Shown here: one piece after another, positions 36,900-46,196 of the stretch
Position numbering within the stretch: the stretch's first letter is position 1
Layout: each line of letters opens with the position of its first letter
Source of the DNA: Quisquiliibacterium transsilvanicum
GTDB lineage: Bacteria > Pseudomonadota > Gammaproteobacteria > Burkholderiales > Burkholderiaceae_E
Direction: 5' to 3'
NCBI RefSeq assembly: GCF_014202215.1
Contig: NZ_JACHGB010000004.1
Span: 569,154-633,153 of the forward strand
DNA: 64,000 nt
Position numbers and translations under genes: made by a program
The notes under the pieces: model-generated
What the model was told of the DNA's origin: nothing
The model's input: only the letters and a program-made list of their open reading frames with translations
Database searches by the model: none

Positions 36900-37712
36900 T
36901 CAGCTGGGCCGGTAGGCCAGCCGGACGTAGATGGGCGCGAAGGACTCGGCCTGGGTGATCTCGACCAGGCACTCGCGCGCGAGCTCCAGCAGCGCCACGA
37001 AAGTGACCACCGCCACGGCGACGCCACCGGCAAGATCGAAGAGTTCCTGGAATTCGGCGAAGCGCCGGTGCTGCAGCGTGCGCAGCACCACGGTCATGTA
37101 CTCGCGAACCGACAGCTCCTCCCGGCTGATCCGGTGGTGCTGGGTGAGCCGGGCGCGGCGCAGCACGTCCGCCCAGGCTGCGCGCAGGTCATCGACGCTG
37201 ACCGAGGGGAAGCGCACCACGGCTTCATGGTCGATGAAGACCTGCGCGCCGTGGAAGTCGCGCCCGATCAGGGGCGCCTCGTCCAGCCCCTGCGCGGCGA
37301 GCTTGATCCGTTCGTACTCGACCAGCCGCCTGGCCAGCTCCGCGCGCGGATCGTCGACCTCCTCGCCAGTGTCGGCCTTGCGCACCGGCAGCAGCATCCG
37401 CGACTTGATGTCGATGAGCAGCGCGGCCATCAGCAGGTACTCGCCAGCGAGTTCCAGGTTGTGGTCGCGGATCTGCTCGACGTACACGAGGTACTGCCGG
37501 GTGACCTCCGCCATCGGAATGTCGAGGATGTCGAAGTTCTGCTTGCGGATCAGGTACAGAAGCAGGTCGAGCGGGCCCTCGAAGGTGTCGAGGAAGATCT
37601 CCAGGGCATCCGGCGGGATGTAGAGATCTTTTGGCAGCTTGAGGACCGGCTCGCCGTACAGGCGCGCGAAGACCTTCAGGTCGAGCTGCGGTTCGTCGAC
37701 CTCCGCCAGCAC
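36900..37712 (-). CDS. scpA: segregation and condensation protein A (ScpA)
   Basis: ScpA is the kleisin that links the SMC heads and ScpB. The core FEGPLDLLLYLIRKQNFDILDIPMAEVTRQYL is the hallmark of the family, and the C-terminal winged helix ends with FVALLELARECLVEITQ. The start is uncertain. GTG 37712 (GAGGG 7 bases upstream) gives 270 residues. A CTG near 37770 would have AGGAG at ideal spacing from inside the DUF3460 stop region. An ATG at 37865 would overlap DUF3460 by 91 bases. Its 36-kb distance from scpB is the usual Burkholderiales arrangement. Confidence 0.93.
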   Translation of the reverse strand: MLAEVDEPQLDLKVFARLYGEPVLKLPKDLYIPPDALEIFLDTFEGPLDLLLYLIRKQNFDILDIPMAEVTRQYLVYVEQIRDHNLELAGEYLLMAALLIDIKSRMLLPVRKADTGEEVDDPRAELARRLVEYERIKLAAQGLDEAPLIGRDFHGAQVFIDHEAVVRFPSVSVDDLRAAWADVLRRARLTQHHRISREELSVREYMTVVLRTLQHRRFAEFQELFDLAGGVAVAVVTFVALLELARECLVEITQAESFAPIYVRLAYRPS

Positions 37713-37774
37713 GGCCGCGCCCTCATCGAGATCCGGCGCCGCGGCGGGCGCCTGGGCCCGCGGCGGATGCAGGC

Positions 37775-37957
37775 TCAGCTCCTGGTCTGGTAGACGTAGG
37801 GCTGTTGGGGGACGCGCGATGCCTTGTCGCGCTGCTGCGCTTCCAGATCCTGGGGGCGGTCCCACCAGATGGCGCGCCCCTTGCGCTGCTCGGCCTCGAG
37901 CTGCGGGCGCTCGCCCTTGAGCTCGCGCAGGAATCGGGTAATGTCTGATTCGTACAT
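37775..37957 (-). CDS. DUF3460 small protein
   Basis: This 60-residue protein begins MYESDITRFLRELK and ends VPQQPYVYQTRS, containing RKGRAIWWDRP. The family is restricted largely to betaproteobacteria, where it sits upstream of scpA as here. No function is known. The highly charged sequence with an RAIWWDR core suggests a small binding protein. Its stop overlaps or lies close to possible scpA starts, so translational coupling is likely. Confidence 0.88.
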   Translation of the reverse strand: MYESDITRFLRELKGERPQLEAEQRKGRAIWWDRPQDLEAQQRDKASRVPQQPYVYQTRS

Positions 37958-38026
37958 GGGTTTCGGCTCCTGCCGCATTCTAAGGCATCGCCGGTCCCGG
38001 GGGCGGCGACGATGAAGGAAGAAGAC

Positions 38027-38524
38027 ATGGGATGGCGCATGCGTCTGTGCGGTGGACTGGTGGCGCTCGCCTCGCTGGGTGCCTGCGACTACTTCGCCCA
38101 GAAGGAACTCAAGCCCGGAGTCTCCACGGTCGACGATGTGCGCCGGATGATGGGCAAGCCCGAGATGATCTGGGAGGAAGAGGACGGCAGCCAGGTGCTG
38201 GAGTTCGTCCGCGGCCCGGAAGGGACCGAAACCTACATGGTCGAGATCGATGCCGAGGGGCGCTATCTCGGCATGAAGAACGTGCTTGTGCAGGAAAATT
38301 TCGATCGGATCCGTCCCGGGATGCTCAGGGACGAGGTGCGACGCATGCTCGGCAAGCCCACCGAGACTGCGCGTTTCCCGCTCAAGCGCGAGGAGGTGCT
38401 GAGCTGGCGCTTCAGCTCCGAGTACAACCGGCCCGACATGTTCAACGTGCACTTCGATCCGGACGGCCGCGTGGTCACGACCAGCGTGACTGCGGCCAAG
38501 GACGGTTCCGAAGTGGGACGCTGA
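38027..38524 (+). CDS. BamE/SmpA-family outer membrane lipoprotein
   Basis: The 165-residue product has a signal sequence with lipobox LGAC (MGWRMRLCGGLVALASLGAC) and two copies of the SmpA/OmlA fold (about 25-80 and 85-160). Each copy opens with a PGVSTVDDVRRMMGKP or PGMLRDEVRRMLGKP motif. A duplicated fold differs from E. coli BamE, which has one, so this is more likely a related lipoprotein than BamE itself. ATG 38027 is chosen over 38012 because AAGGA lies 7 bases upstream. It is convergent with metG and divergent from DUF3460. Confidence 0.85.
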   Translation: MGWRMRLCGGLVALASLGACDYFAQKELKPGVSTVDDVRRMMGKPEMIWEEEDGSQVLEFVRGPEGTETYMVEIDAEGRYLGMKNVLVQENFDRIRPGMLRDEVRRMLGKPTETARFPLKREEVLSWRFSSEYNRPDMFNVHFDPDGRVVTTSVTAAKDGSEVGR

Positions 38525-38527
38525 CGC

Positions 38528-40615
38528 TCAGGAGATCTTCATCCCCGGCGCGGCGCCCGCCTGCGGATCGAGCAGGTAGAGGCCGTCGCCGCGCGCGGGG
38601 TCGTCCCAGGAGGCCGCCAGCACCATGCCCTCCGAGAGCCCGAACTTCATCTTGCGCGGCGCCAGGTTGGCCACCATCACCGTGAGGCGGCCGACCAGTT
38701 GCTCCGGCGAGTAGGCCGAGCGGATTCCGGAGAACACCGTCCGCGGCTCGGGCTCGCCGCAGTCGAGCGTCAGCCTGAGCAGCTTGGTCGAGCCCTCCAC
38801 CGTCTCTGCGGCGACGATGCGCGCGACCCGGAGATCCAGCTTCGCGAAATCGTCGATGCCGATCGTGGCGGGCGCCTCGGCCTTGCCCGCGGGCGCGCTG
38901 GCGCCCTTGCCGCCGCCGGGATGCCGGCTCGGCGCCGCGGCCGGCTGCGCCGCCGCCGGCGGCTCGAAGAGCGCGTCGATCTGTTTCGGGTCGATCCGCG
39001 TCATCAGGTGCTCGTAGCGGCCGATGCGCGTCGGCGGCGTGCCGGCGTCGCTCCAGGCCAGCGCGCCGGTGCCCAGGAAGCCTTCGGCGCGGGCTGCGAG
39101 CGCCGGCAGGATGGGCTTGAGCCAGACGGTGAGCGCCTGGAAACCCGCGATGCAGATGGAACAGACCTGCTGCAGCCGGGCGTGCGAGGCAGGGTCCTTG
39201 GCGAGCTCCCAGGGCTTCTCGGCGTCGAAGTGCTGGTTGATCCGGTCCGCGTACTCCATCGCCAGGCGGAGCCCCTTGCCGTACTCACGCCCCTCGATGC
39301 AGGCGGCGATCTCCTGCGTGAGCCGCGCCGTCTCGAGCGACTGCCATGCCGGCAGCGCGCTCACGTCGCACAGCGCACCATCGAACAGCCGCGACAGGAA
39401 GCTCGACGCCCGGCTGGCGATGTTCACGTACTTGCCGACCAGGTCGCTGTTGACCCGGGCCATGAAGTCGTCCGGGTTGAAGTCGACGTCCTCAACCCGC
39501 GCGTTCAGCTTGGCGGCGATGTAGTAGCGCAGCCACTCGGGATTCATGCCGATCTCGAGATAGCGCAGCGGCGAGATGCCGGTGCCGCGCGACTTGCTCA
39601 TCTTCTCGCCGCTGACCGTGATGAAGCCGTGGACGAAGACGTTGTCGGGCGCCTTGCGGCCCGAGAAGTGCAGCGTGGCCGGCCAGAACAGCGTGTGGAA
39701 GTAGATGATGTCCTTGCCGATGAAGTGGTACTGCTCCACGGCGGGATCGCTGACGAACTCCTCGTAGGTCTGCGCGGTCTGCGCCGCCGCCTGGCCCTTG
39801 TCGAAGTGGTTCTTGAGGCTGGCGAGGTAGCCGATCGGCGCGTCCAGCCAGACATAGAAGTACTTGCCTGGCGCATCCGGGATCGGGATGCCGAAGTAGG
39901 GCGACTCACGGGAAATGTCCCAGTCGCCCAGCCCCTGGTCGCCGTCGAGCCACTCGCGCGCCTTGTTCGCCACCTCCGGCTGCAGCCGGCCGTCCTGGGT
40001 CCAGCCGCGCAGGTACTCGACGCAGCGCGGGTCCGAGAGCCTGAAGAAGAAGTGTTCGGACTCGCGCATCACCGGCGTGGCGCCGGACAGCGTGGAGAAG
40101 GGGTTCTTCAGGTCGGTGGGCGCGTAGACCGCCCCGCAGACCTCGCAGGAATCGCCGTACTGGTCCTTCGCGCCGCACTTGGGGCACTCGCCCTTGATGT
40201 AGCGGTCCGGCAGGAACATGCCCTTCACCGGGTCGAAGAACTGCTCGATGGTCCGCGCGGCGATGAGGTCGTTCGCCTTGAGCTTGCGGTAGATGTCCTG
40301 GGACAGCTCCGTGTTCTCCGGCGAGTGCGTCGAGTGCCAGTTGTCGAACGAGATGTGGAAGCCGTTCAGGTATTGCGGCCGCTCGGCGGCGATCCGGCCC
40401 ACCAGTTCTTCGGGCGTGATGCCTTCCGCCTCGGCCTTCAGCATGATCGGCGCGCCATGCGCGTCGTCTGCGCCGACGAAATGCACCTCGTGGCCGCGCA
40501 TCCGCTGGAAGCGCACCCAGACGTCCGCCTGGATGTATTCCATGATGTGGCCGATGTGGAACGAGCCGTTGGCGTAGGGCAGGGCGGTGGTGACGAATAG
40601 GCGGCGCTTGCTCAT
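38528..40615 (-). CDS. metG: methionyl-tRNA synthetase MetG
   Basis: MetG charges tRNA-Met. The 695 residues contain the class I motif HIGH (20-23), a four-cysteine zinc knuckle (C144, C147, C157, C160), KMSKS in [12 protein letters not shown], and the anticodon-binding helical domain. A C-terminal tRNA-binding (Trbp111-like) domain (about 590-695; [15 protein letters not shown]) promotes dimerisation. This is the full-length E. coli-type enzyme. A 199-base region separates it from the divergent ubiU gene. Confidence 0.98.
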   Translation of the reverse strand: MSKRRLFVTTALPYANGSFHIGHIMEYIQADVWVRFQRMRGHEVHFVGADDAHGAPIMLKAEAEGITPEELVGRIAAERPQYLNGFHISFDNWHSTHSPENTELSQDIYRKLKANDLIAARTIEQFFDPVKGMFLPDRYIKGECPKCGAKDQYGDSCEVCGAVYAPTDLKNPFSTLSGATPVMRESEHFFFRLSDPRCVEYLRGWTQDGRLQPEVANKAREWLDGDQGLGDWDISRESPYFGIPIPDAPGKYFYVWLDAPIGYLASLKNHFDKGQAAAQTAQTYEEFVSDPAVEQYHFIGKDIIYFHTLFWPATLHFSGRKAPDNVFVHGFITVSGEKMSKSRGTGISPLRYLEIGMNPEWLRYYIAAKLNARVEDVDFNPDDFMARVNSDLVGKYVNIASRASSFLSRLFDGALCDVSALPAWQSLETARLTQEIAACIEGREYGKGLRLAMEYADRINQHFDAEKPWELAKDPASHARLQQVCSICIAGFQALTVWLKPILPALAARAEGFLGTGALAWSDAGTPPTRIGRYEHLMTRIDPKQIDALFEPPAAAQPAAAPSRHPGGGKGASAPAGKAEAPATIGIDDFAKLDLRVARIVAAETVEGSTKLLRLTLDCGEPEPRTVFSGIRSAYSPEQLVGRLTVMVANLAPRKMKFGLSEGMVLAASWDDPARGDGLYLLDPQAGAAPGMKIS

Positions 40616-40814
40616 GCAGGGCCCGATCGGGTCGAAGAGGGTTCGAGGGGAGAAGGCGCGCAGGAACACGGCGCGCAACCGGTGGATTCTAGCAAACGGA
40701 CCTGGGGCCTCCCCGGGCTGACCTGGAACGCGCGCGACCTTCACCAGGGTCAAGGTTCGGGGCCCGGCGCAGGGCTAGCCTTCGCTGTTCCTTTCCAGCG
40801 GAGAAGCCCGACCG

Positions 40815-41825
40815 ATGCGCACGCTTCGAAGACCCGACCTCGTCTGCCCCGCCGGCAGCCTCACCGCGCTGAAGGCGGCCGTCGACAACGGCGCCGACGC
40901 CGTTTACTGCGGCTTCCGCGACTCGACCAATGCCCGCAACTTCGCCGGCCTGAACTTCGACCGACAGGCGCTCGACGAGGGGCTGAGATACGCGCATGCG
41001 CGCGGCGCCGAGGTGCTGGTGGCGATCAACACCTATGCGCAGGCAGGCCGGCTGGAGGAATGGCATTCCGCGATCGACGCGGCCGCCGAGCTCGGCGTCG
41101 ACGCGCTGATCGTGGCCGACCTCGGCCTGCTGGCCTGGGCCAGCGCGCGCCATCCACGCTTGCGCCTGCACCTGTCGGTGCAGGGTTCGGCCACCAACCA
41201 CGAGGCGATCGAGTTCTGCCGCCGCGAGTTCGGCGTGCGCAGGGCGGTGCTGCCCCGGGTGCTGACGCTGGCGCAGGTGGAGCACCTGATCGAGCGCACC
41301 GAGGTGGAGATCGAGGTGTTCGGGTTCGGCTCGCTGTGCGTGATGAACGAGGGGCGCTGCTGGCTTTCCTCGCACGCCACCGGCGAGTCGCCGAACACGC
41401 ACGGCGTGTGCTCGCCGGCGCCCCACGTGCGCTGGCAGGACACCCCGGAGGGCATGGAGGCCAGGCTCAACGGCATCCTGATCGACCGCTATGCGCCGGA
41501 CGAGAAGGCCGGCTATCCGACCCTGTGCAAGGGGCGCTTCGAGGTCGGCGGGCGCACCGACTACGCGCTGGAGGAGCCCACCAGCCTGAACGTGCTGCCC
41601 ATCCTGGGGGACCTGGTCCGCATGGGGGTCGCGGCGATTAAGGTGGAGGGGCGCCAGCGCAGCCCGGTGTACGTCGCCCAGGTGACGCGCTCGATGCGCG
41701 CCGCGCTCGACGCTGCCTGCTCCGATGCGCGCTACCAGGTGCGGCCGCAGTGGCAGGCCGAGCTGGCGAAACTTTCCGAGGGTCAGCAGGTGACCCTCGG
41801 TGCCTACAGCAAGCCGTGGAGGTGA
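40815..41825 (+). CDS. ubiU: UbiU, O2-independent ubiquinone hydroxylation protein (U32 peptidase fold)
   Basis: UbiU forms a heterodimer with UbiV that hydroxylates ubiquinone precursors without O2. The 336 residues carry four cysteines at C175, C182, C199 and C238. The intervals of 7, 17 and 39 equal those of the Fe-S ligands in E. coli UbiU. The U32 signature is EVFGFGSLCVMNEGRCWLSS. It is the first gene of a ubiU-ubiV-ubiT operon. The gene is often annotated as a peptidase, but the cysteine pattern and operon argue for UbiU. Confidence 0.95.
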   Translation: MRTLRRPDLVCPAGSLTALKAAVDNGADAVYCGFRDSTNARNFAGLNFDRQALDEGLRYAHARGAEVLVAINTYAQAGRLEEWHSAIDAAAELGVDALIVADLGLLAWASARHPRLRLHLSVQGSATNHEAIEFCRREFGVRRAVLPRVLTLAQVEHLIERTEVEIEVFGFGSLCVMNEGRCWLSSHATGESPNTHGVCSPAPHVRWQDTPEGMEARLNGILIDRYAPDEKAGYPTLCKGRFEVGGRTDYALEEPTSLNVLPILGDLVRMGVAAIKVEGRQRSPVYVAQVTRSMRAALDAACSDARYQVRPQWQAELAKLSEGQQVTLGAYSKPWR

Positions 41826-41830
41826 GCCTG

Positions 41831-42712
41831 GTGAAGATCTCGATCGGACCATTGCTGTACTACTGGGCGCGCCAGGAGGTGCTCGATTTCTACGCCGGCA
41901 TCGCGCAGTCGCCCGCGGAGATCGTCTGCCTGGGCGAGGTGGTGTGCGAGCGGCGCCACCAGCTGCGTCCCGGCGACTGGCTCGGGCTTGCCCGCGACCT
42001 GCGCGACAGCGGCAAGGAGGTGGTGCTGTCCAGCCACGTGCTGCTGGAGGGCGAGGGCGACCTGCGGCGGCTGCGCCAGCTGGTCGAGCAGGGGGACTTC
42101 CCCATCGAGGCCAACGACCTCGGCGCCGTGGCGCTGGCCGCGCGGCGCGTGCCCTTCGTCGTGGGCACGCACCTGAACGTCTACAACGAGGCGTCGCTCG
42201 CGTACTTCGCCGGTCTCGGCGCAATCCGCTGGGTGCCCCCGCTGGAGTCGTCCGGCGACCGCATCGCTGCGCTGCACGCGGGGCGCCCCGAGGGCATGCA
42301 GACCGAGGTCTTCGTCTACGGACGCATGCCGCTGGCGATCTCCGCGCGCTGCTTCACCGCCAGGCACTACGGCCTGCCCAAGGACGACTGCCAGTACAAG
42401 TGCCTGGACCATCCCGACGGGCTCGACCTGGCGACGCGCGATGGCCGCTCCTTCCTGGCCATCAACGGCGTGCAGACCCAGTCCTCCCAGCGCTACCTGC
42501 TGCTGGACGAGATGCCAGCGCTGCAGTCCATCGGAATCGACGTGGTGCGCATCAGTCCGCAGTCACGGCACACGCTGGACGTGGTGGCCGCCTTCGACGC
42601 CGCGCGGCGCGGCGCCTCGCCGGCGGCCGATCCCGCCTGGAGCCCGGAGGGCTTCTGCAACGGTTACTGGCATGGCGCGGCAGGGATCGAGCTCAAGGAG
42701 GTCGAGGCATGA
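41831..42712 (+). CDS. ubiV: UbiV, partner of UbiU
   Basis: The 293-residue product carries cysteines C39, C174, C187 and C191. C39 and the 13- and 4-residue spacings of the last three match the [4Fe-4S] ligands of E. coli UbiV. The start opens MKISIGPLLYYWARQEV. GTG 41831 is chosen, with GGAGG at 41818-41822 and an 8-base gap, over GTG 41822, which overlaps the SD. It overlaps ubiT by 4 bases (ATGA). Confidence 0.95.
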   Translation: MKISIGPLLYYWARQEVLDFYAGIAQSPAEIVCLGEVVCERRHQLRPGDWLGLARDLRDSGKEVVLSSHVLLEGEGDLRRLRQLVEQGDFPIEANDLGAVALAARRVPFVVGTHLNVYNEASLAYFAGLGAIRWVPPLESSGDRIAALHAGRPEGMQTEVFVYGRMPLAISARCFTARHYGLPKDDCQYKCLDHPDGLDLATRDGRSFLAINGVQTQSSQRYLLLDEMPALQSIGIDVVRISPQSRHTLDVVAAFDAARRGASPAADPAWSPEGFCNGYWHGAAGIELKEVEA

Positions 42713-43152
42713 TTGCGGTTCCGGAGTTCTCGCTGCCGGCGCCGTTCCGCGCGCTCGGCAGCCGCCTGCCCCAATGGCCGCACTCGCTCGCGCTGGCCAC
42801 CGCGCTGAACGCGGCCAACCGGCGCGAGGTGTTCGGCGCCGCGGAGCGCGACGCGCTCAACGGCCGGGTCGTGCGGATCCGCGTGCTCGATGCGGGCATC
42901 TGCGCCAGCATCGTGTTCCGCGGCGGCCGCTTCCGCCCGGCCTCGTCCTCCGAGGGGCCGGCGCTGGCCTTCGCCGCCAATGCCTCCGCCTACCTGCAGA
43001 TGCTCGTCCGCCAGGAGGATCCGGACACCCTGTTCTTCCATCGGCGGCTGCTGATCGAGGGCGACACCGAGCTCGGTCTGCTGGTGAAGAACCTGCTGGA
43101 CCGGGTCGAGCTTCCTGCCTGGCTCAGGGATCGGCTGCAGCCGCAAGGCTGA
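42709..43152 (+). CDS. ubiT: UbiT, SCP2-domain lipid carrier for anaerobic ubiquinone synthesis
   Basis: UbiT binds ubiquinone intermediates through an SCP2 (sterol carrier) domain in the O2-independent pathway. The 147 residues show the domain from about 25 to 135, including GRVVRIRVLDAGICASIVFRG-like strands and LLIEGDTELGLLVKNLLD near the end. The start ATG overlaps the ubiV stop. The three-gene order is complete here. Confidence 0.93.
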   Translation: MIAVPEFSLPAPFRALGSRLPQWPHSLALATALNAANRREVFGAAERDALNGRVVRIRVLDAGICASIVFRGGRFRPASSSEGPALAFAANASAYLQMLVRQEDPDTLFFHRRLLIEGDTELGLLVKNLLDRVELPAWLRDRLQPQG

Positions 43153-43347
43153 TCTCGCGGCCGCCGGCGCGGGTGCTTCCTGCGCACGTCGCAGGGCGCC
43201 GCTGCTGGGCCGCCGGCCCAATGCCCACGTTCCGATCGTGCCCATGGCCACCGGATTCAGGGCCCGTCCCGGGGACGGGCTAAACTGACCCGGTCATCGG
43301 CCCGCGCGCCTGCGGGCCAGTCGAACCTTTCTCCGGAGCCATCCGCA

Positions 43348-44436
43348 ATGCCGTTTTCCGAAGCCGACGTCCAGTCCGCATTGAGCGAGATCGTCGATCC
43401 CAACACCGGCAAGGACCTGGTCGCCGGCAAGTCCGTCCGGCGCGTGCGCGTCGACGGCGTGGCCGTCAGCGTCGAGGTCGAGCTGGGCTATCCGGCCCGC
43501 AGCCAGGTCGCCCCGATCCGGGCGATGGTCACCGATCGGCTGCGCGCGCTTCCAGGTGTGGGCGAGGTCACTGTCAACGTCTACCAGAAGATCGTCGCGC
43601 ACGCGGTCCAGCGCGGCGTGAAGCTGCTGCCGAACGTCAAGAACATCATCGCAGTCGCCTCGGGCAAGGGCGGGGTGGGCAAGAGCACCACTGCCGCCAA
43701 CCTCGCGCTCGCCCTGGCCGCCGAAGGCGCCAGCGTCGGCATGCTCGATGCCGACATCTACGGCCCCTCGCAGCCCACGATGCTGGGCATCACGGGCAAG
43801 CCGGTCAGCAAGGACAACACCACCATCGAACCGATGGAGGGGCACGGCATCCAGGCCGCCTCGATCGGCTTCATGATCGACCTGGACACGCCGATGGTCT
43901 GGCGCGGGCCGATGGTCACGCAGGCGCTCGAGCAGATGCTGCGCCAGACCAACTGGCGCGACCTCGACTACCTGGTGATCGACATGCCGCCGGGCACCGG
44001 CGACATCCACCTGACGCTGTCACAGAAGGTGCCGGTGACCGGCGCCGTGATCGTGACCACGCCGCAGGACATCGCGCTGCTGGACGCCCGCAAGGGCCTG
44101 AAGATGTTCGAGAAGGTGGGCATCCCCATCCTGGGCATCGTCGAGAACATGGCGATGCACGTGTGCTCCAACTGCGGCCACGTCGAGCACATCTTCGGCC
44201 AGGGCGGCGGCGAGAAGATGGCGCAGCAGTACGGAGTCGACTACCTCGGCGGCCTGCCGCTCGACATCCGGATCCGCGAGCAGGCGGATTCCGGCTGTCC
44301 CACGGTGGTGGCCGATCCGGACGGTCCGATCGCCGAGACCTACCGGCAGATCGCGCGCGCCGTCGCGGTGCGCATCGCCGAGCGCGGCAAGGACATGACT
44401 TCGAAGTTCCCGTCGATCGTCGTGCAGAACACCTGA
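43348..44436 (+). CDS. apbC: Fe-S carrier ATPase ApbC/Mrp (NBP35 family)
   Basis: This ParA-like ATPase carries [4Fe-4S] clusters to target proteins. The 362 residues include an N-terminal MIP18/DUF59 domain (about 5-85), a P-loop GKGGVGKST (106-114) and the carrier motif CSNC (C273, C276), which holds a bridging cluster between two subunits. It follows ubiUVT, whose products need Fe-S clusters. The shared use is only an inference and there is a 195-base gap. Confidence 0.95.
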   Translation: MPFSEADVQSALSEIVDPNTGKDLVAGKSVRRVRVDGVAVSVEVELGYPARSQVAPIRAMVTDRLRALPGVGEVTVNVYQKIVAHAVQRGVKLLPNVKNIIAVASGKGGVGKSTTAANLALALAAEGASVGMLDADIYGPSQPTMLGITGKPVSKDNTTIEPMEGHGIQAASIGFMIDLDTPMVWRGPMVTQALEQMLRQTNWRDLDYLVIDMPPGTGDIHLTLSQKVPVTGAVIVTTPQDIALLDARKGLKMFEKVGIPILGIVENMAMHVCSNCGHVEHIFGQGGGEKMAQQYGVDYLGGLPLDIRIREQADSGCPTVVADPDGPIAETYRQIARAVAVRIAERGKDMTSKFPSIVVQNT

Positions 44437-44443
44437 CCGGGGC

Positions 44444-44462
44444 GGCGCCTATTTCAGGCGCC
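44444..44462. terminator. hairpin between convergent apbC and modC
   Basis: GGCGCCT (44444-44450) pairs with AGGCGCC (44456-44462) around ATTTC, right at the shared 3' ends of apbC and modC. It overlaps the last codon region of modC. No T run follows on either strand, so termination is only suggested. Confidence 0.4.
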
Positions 44463-45527
44463 TGTCCGCGGCGCGGGCATCACGTGGATCGCTTCGGGCA
44501 TCAGCGACAGCCCCACGGTGGTGCCGATGCCGATTCCGCGTCGGGACAGCACCTTCTTCTGCGCCGACAGCGTCAGCCGCTCGCCGTTGCCGACCCGCAC
44601 ATGCACCGTGACGGTGGCGCCGATCGGCACCACGCGTTCGACGACGGCTTCCAGCACGTTCCCTCGGCCGCTCGTATCGCCCTCGAACAGCCGCACGTCG
44701 TCGCCGGCGATGCAGAAGGCCGCCGGACCGGGCGTCACCTGTGCCGTGACCGCGAGCTCGATCCCCTTCCAGTCCAGCCAGCCGCGCGACGCGCCATCGC
44801 TGAACGCCTGCGCCGGGAACACGTTGCGATGTCCCATCAGGCGCGCCACGTCCGGCTCGGCCGGGCGCCGGTATACGGCCTCAGGCTCGCCGGACTGCAG
44901 CGTGCTGCCCCGGTGCAACACCACCATCGAGTCCGCGAGCAGTTGCGCCTCGGGGATCGAATGGGTGACCAGCACCGTGGGGATCCGCAGCTGCGAGCGC
45001 AGCTCGGCCAGTTCCTCGTACAGGCGTTCGCGGGTCATCTGGTCCACCGCCGAGAACGGTTCGTCCAGCAGCAGCACCTCGGGCCGGCGCACCAGCGCGC
45101 GCGCCAGCCCCACCCGCTGCTGCTGGCCGCCCGACAGCTGGTCCGGCCGGCGCGACTCCAGGCCGGCGATGTGCACGGCGGCCAGCGCGCCGCGTGCGGC
45201 CTGGGCGCGCTGTTCTCGGCTGCCGTCGGCGGCGGCCATCACGTTGCCGAGCACGCTCATGTGCGGGAACAGCGCATAGCTCTGGAACACGAAGCCGACC
45301 CGGCGCCGGTGTGCGGGCAGGTCGATGCCCGCCGCGCTGTCCAGCCAGCGGTGCTCGCCGACCCGCACCGTGCCGCTGGCGCCGCGCAGCAGGCCCGCGA
45401 TCGTCTTGAGCAGGGTGGACTTGCCCGCGCCCGAGGGACCCACCACCGCCAGCAGTTCGCCGGGCGCGCAGCGCAGCGACGCCCGCAAGGGGATCGGGAA
45501 GACCTGCGTGAGTGAGACGTCGAGCAT
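44454..45527 (-). CDS. modC: molybdate ABC transporter ATP-binding protein ModC
   Basis: This is the cytoplasmic ATPase of the ModABC molybdate importer. The 357 residues have Walker A GPSGAGKST, the ABC signature LSGGQQQRV, Walker B VLLLDEPFSAVD, and a C-terminal TOBE molybdate-binding domain (about 285-350). The TOBE domain allows direct feedback by molybdate. It is the last gene of modA-modB-modC, 5 bases after the modB stop. Confidence 0.94.
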   Translation of the reverse strand: MLDVSLTQVFPIPLRASLRCAPGELLAVVGPSGAGKSTLLKTIAGLLRGASGTVRVGEHRWLDSAAGIDLPAHRRRVGFVFQSYALFPHMSVLGNVMAAADGSREQRAQAARGALAAVHIAGLESRRPDQLSGGQQQRVGLARALVRRPEVLLLDEPFSAVDQMTRERLYEELAELRSQLRIPTVLVTHSIPEAQLLADSMVVLHRGSTLQSGEPEAVYRRPAEPDVARLMGHRNVFPAQAFSDGASRGWLDWKGIELAVTAQVTPGPAAFCIAGDDVRLFEGDTSGRGNVLEAVVERVVPIGATVTVHVRVGNGERLTLSAQKKVLSRRGIGIGTTVGLSLMPEAIHVMPAPRTGA

Positions 45528-45532
45528 CGCGT

Positions 45533-46195
45533 TCAGCGCCCGCGGGCGGCGCGGTTGCGCCGGGTGACCAGGCCCAGCGCCAGCAGCGAGAAGGCGAGCA
45601 GCAGTGCGGACATCGTTCCGGCGCCGCTCATGTCGAAGGCCTGGACCCGGTCGTAGATCGCGATCGACGCCGTCTTCGTCTCGCCGGGGATCGCGCCGCC
45701 GACCATCAGCACCACGCCGAACTCGCCCAGCGTATGCGCACCGGTCATGACCATGCCCGACACCACGCCGGGCCAGGCCAGCGGCAACTCCACCCGGAGG
45801 AAGGAACGCAGCGGCGTCATGCCACTCAGGCGTGCCGCCTGCAGGATCTCCTCGTCCTGCGCCTCGAAGGCGCGCAGCATCGGCAGCACCGCGAAGGGCA
45901 CGTTGGCGATCACCGAGGCCAGCACCAGCCCTTCGAAGGAAAAGGCGAGCGTCGCGTCGAACAGCCGCGCGTAGGCCTGGCCGAGCGCCGAGCCGGCGCC
46001 CATCGCGGTGAGCAGGTAGTAGCCGAGGACGGTGGGCGGCAGGACCAGGGGCAGGGTGAGCGCCGCCTCTGCCAGCCAGCGCCAGCGCCAGCGCGAGCGC
46101 GCCAGCGCGTGGGCGGCAAGGATGCCGACCGGCAGCAGCACGAGGCTCGTCGCGAGCGCGAGCGCGAAGGACAGGCGCAGCGCCGACCAGTCCAC
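45533..46195 (-). CDS. modB: molybdate ABC transporter permease ModB
   Basis: The 220-residue permease has five to six membrane segments and the EAA loop with ARLSGMTPLRSFLRVELPLAWPG. The start GTG 46195 lies one base after the modA stop, and the stop is followed closely by modC. The product matches ModB length and topology. Confidence 0.93.
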   Translation of the reverse strand: MDWSALRLSFALALATSLVLLPVGILAAHALARSRWRWRWLAEAALTLPLVLPPTVLGYYLLTAMGAGSALGQAYARLFDATLAFSFEGLVLASVIANVPFAVLPMLRAFEAQDEEILQAARLSGMTPLRSFLRVELPLAWPGVVSGMVMTGAHTLGEFGVVLMVGGAIPGETKTASIAIYDRVQAFDMSGAGTMSALLLAFSLLALGLVTRRNRAARGR

Positions 46196-46196
46196 G

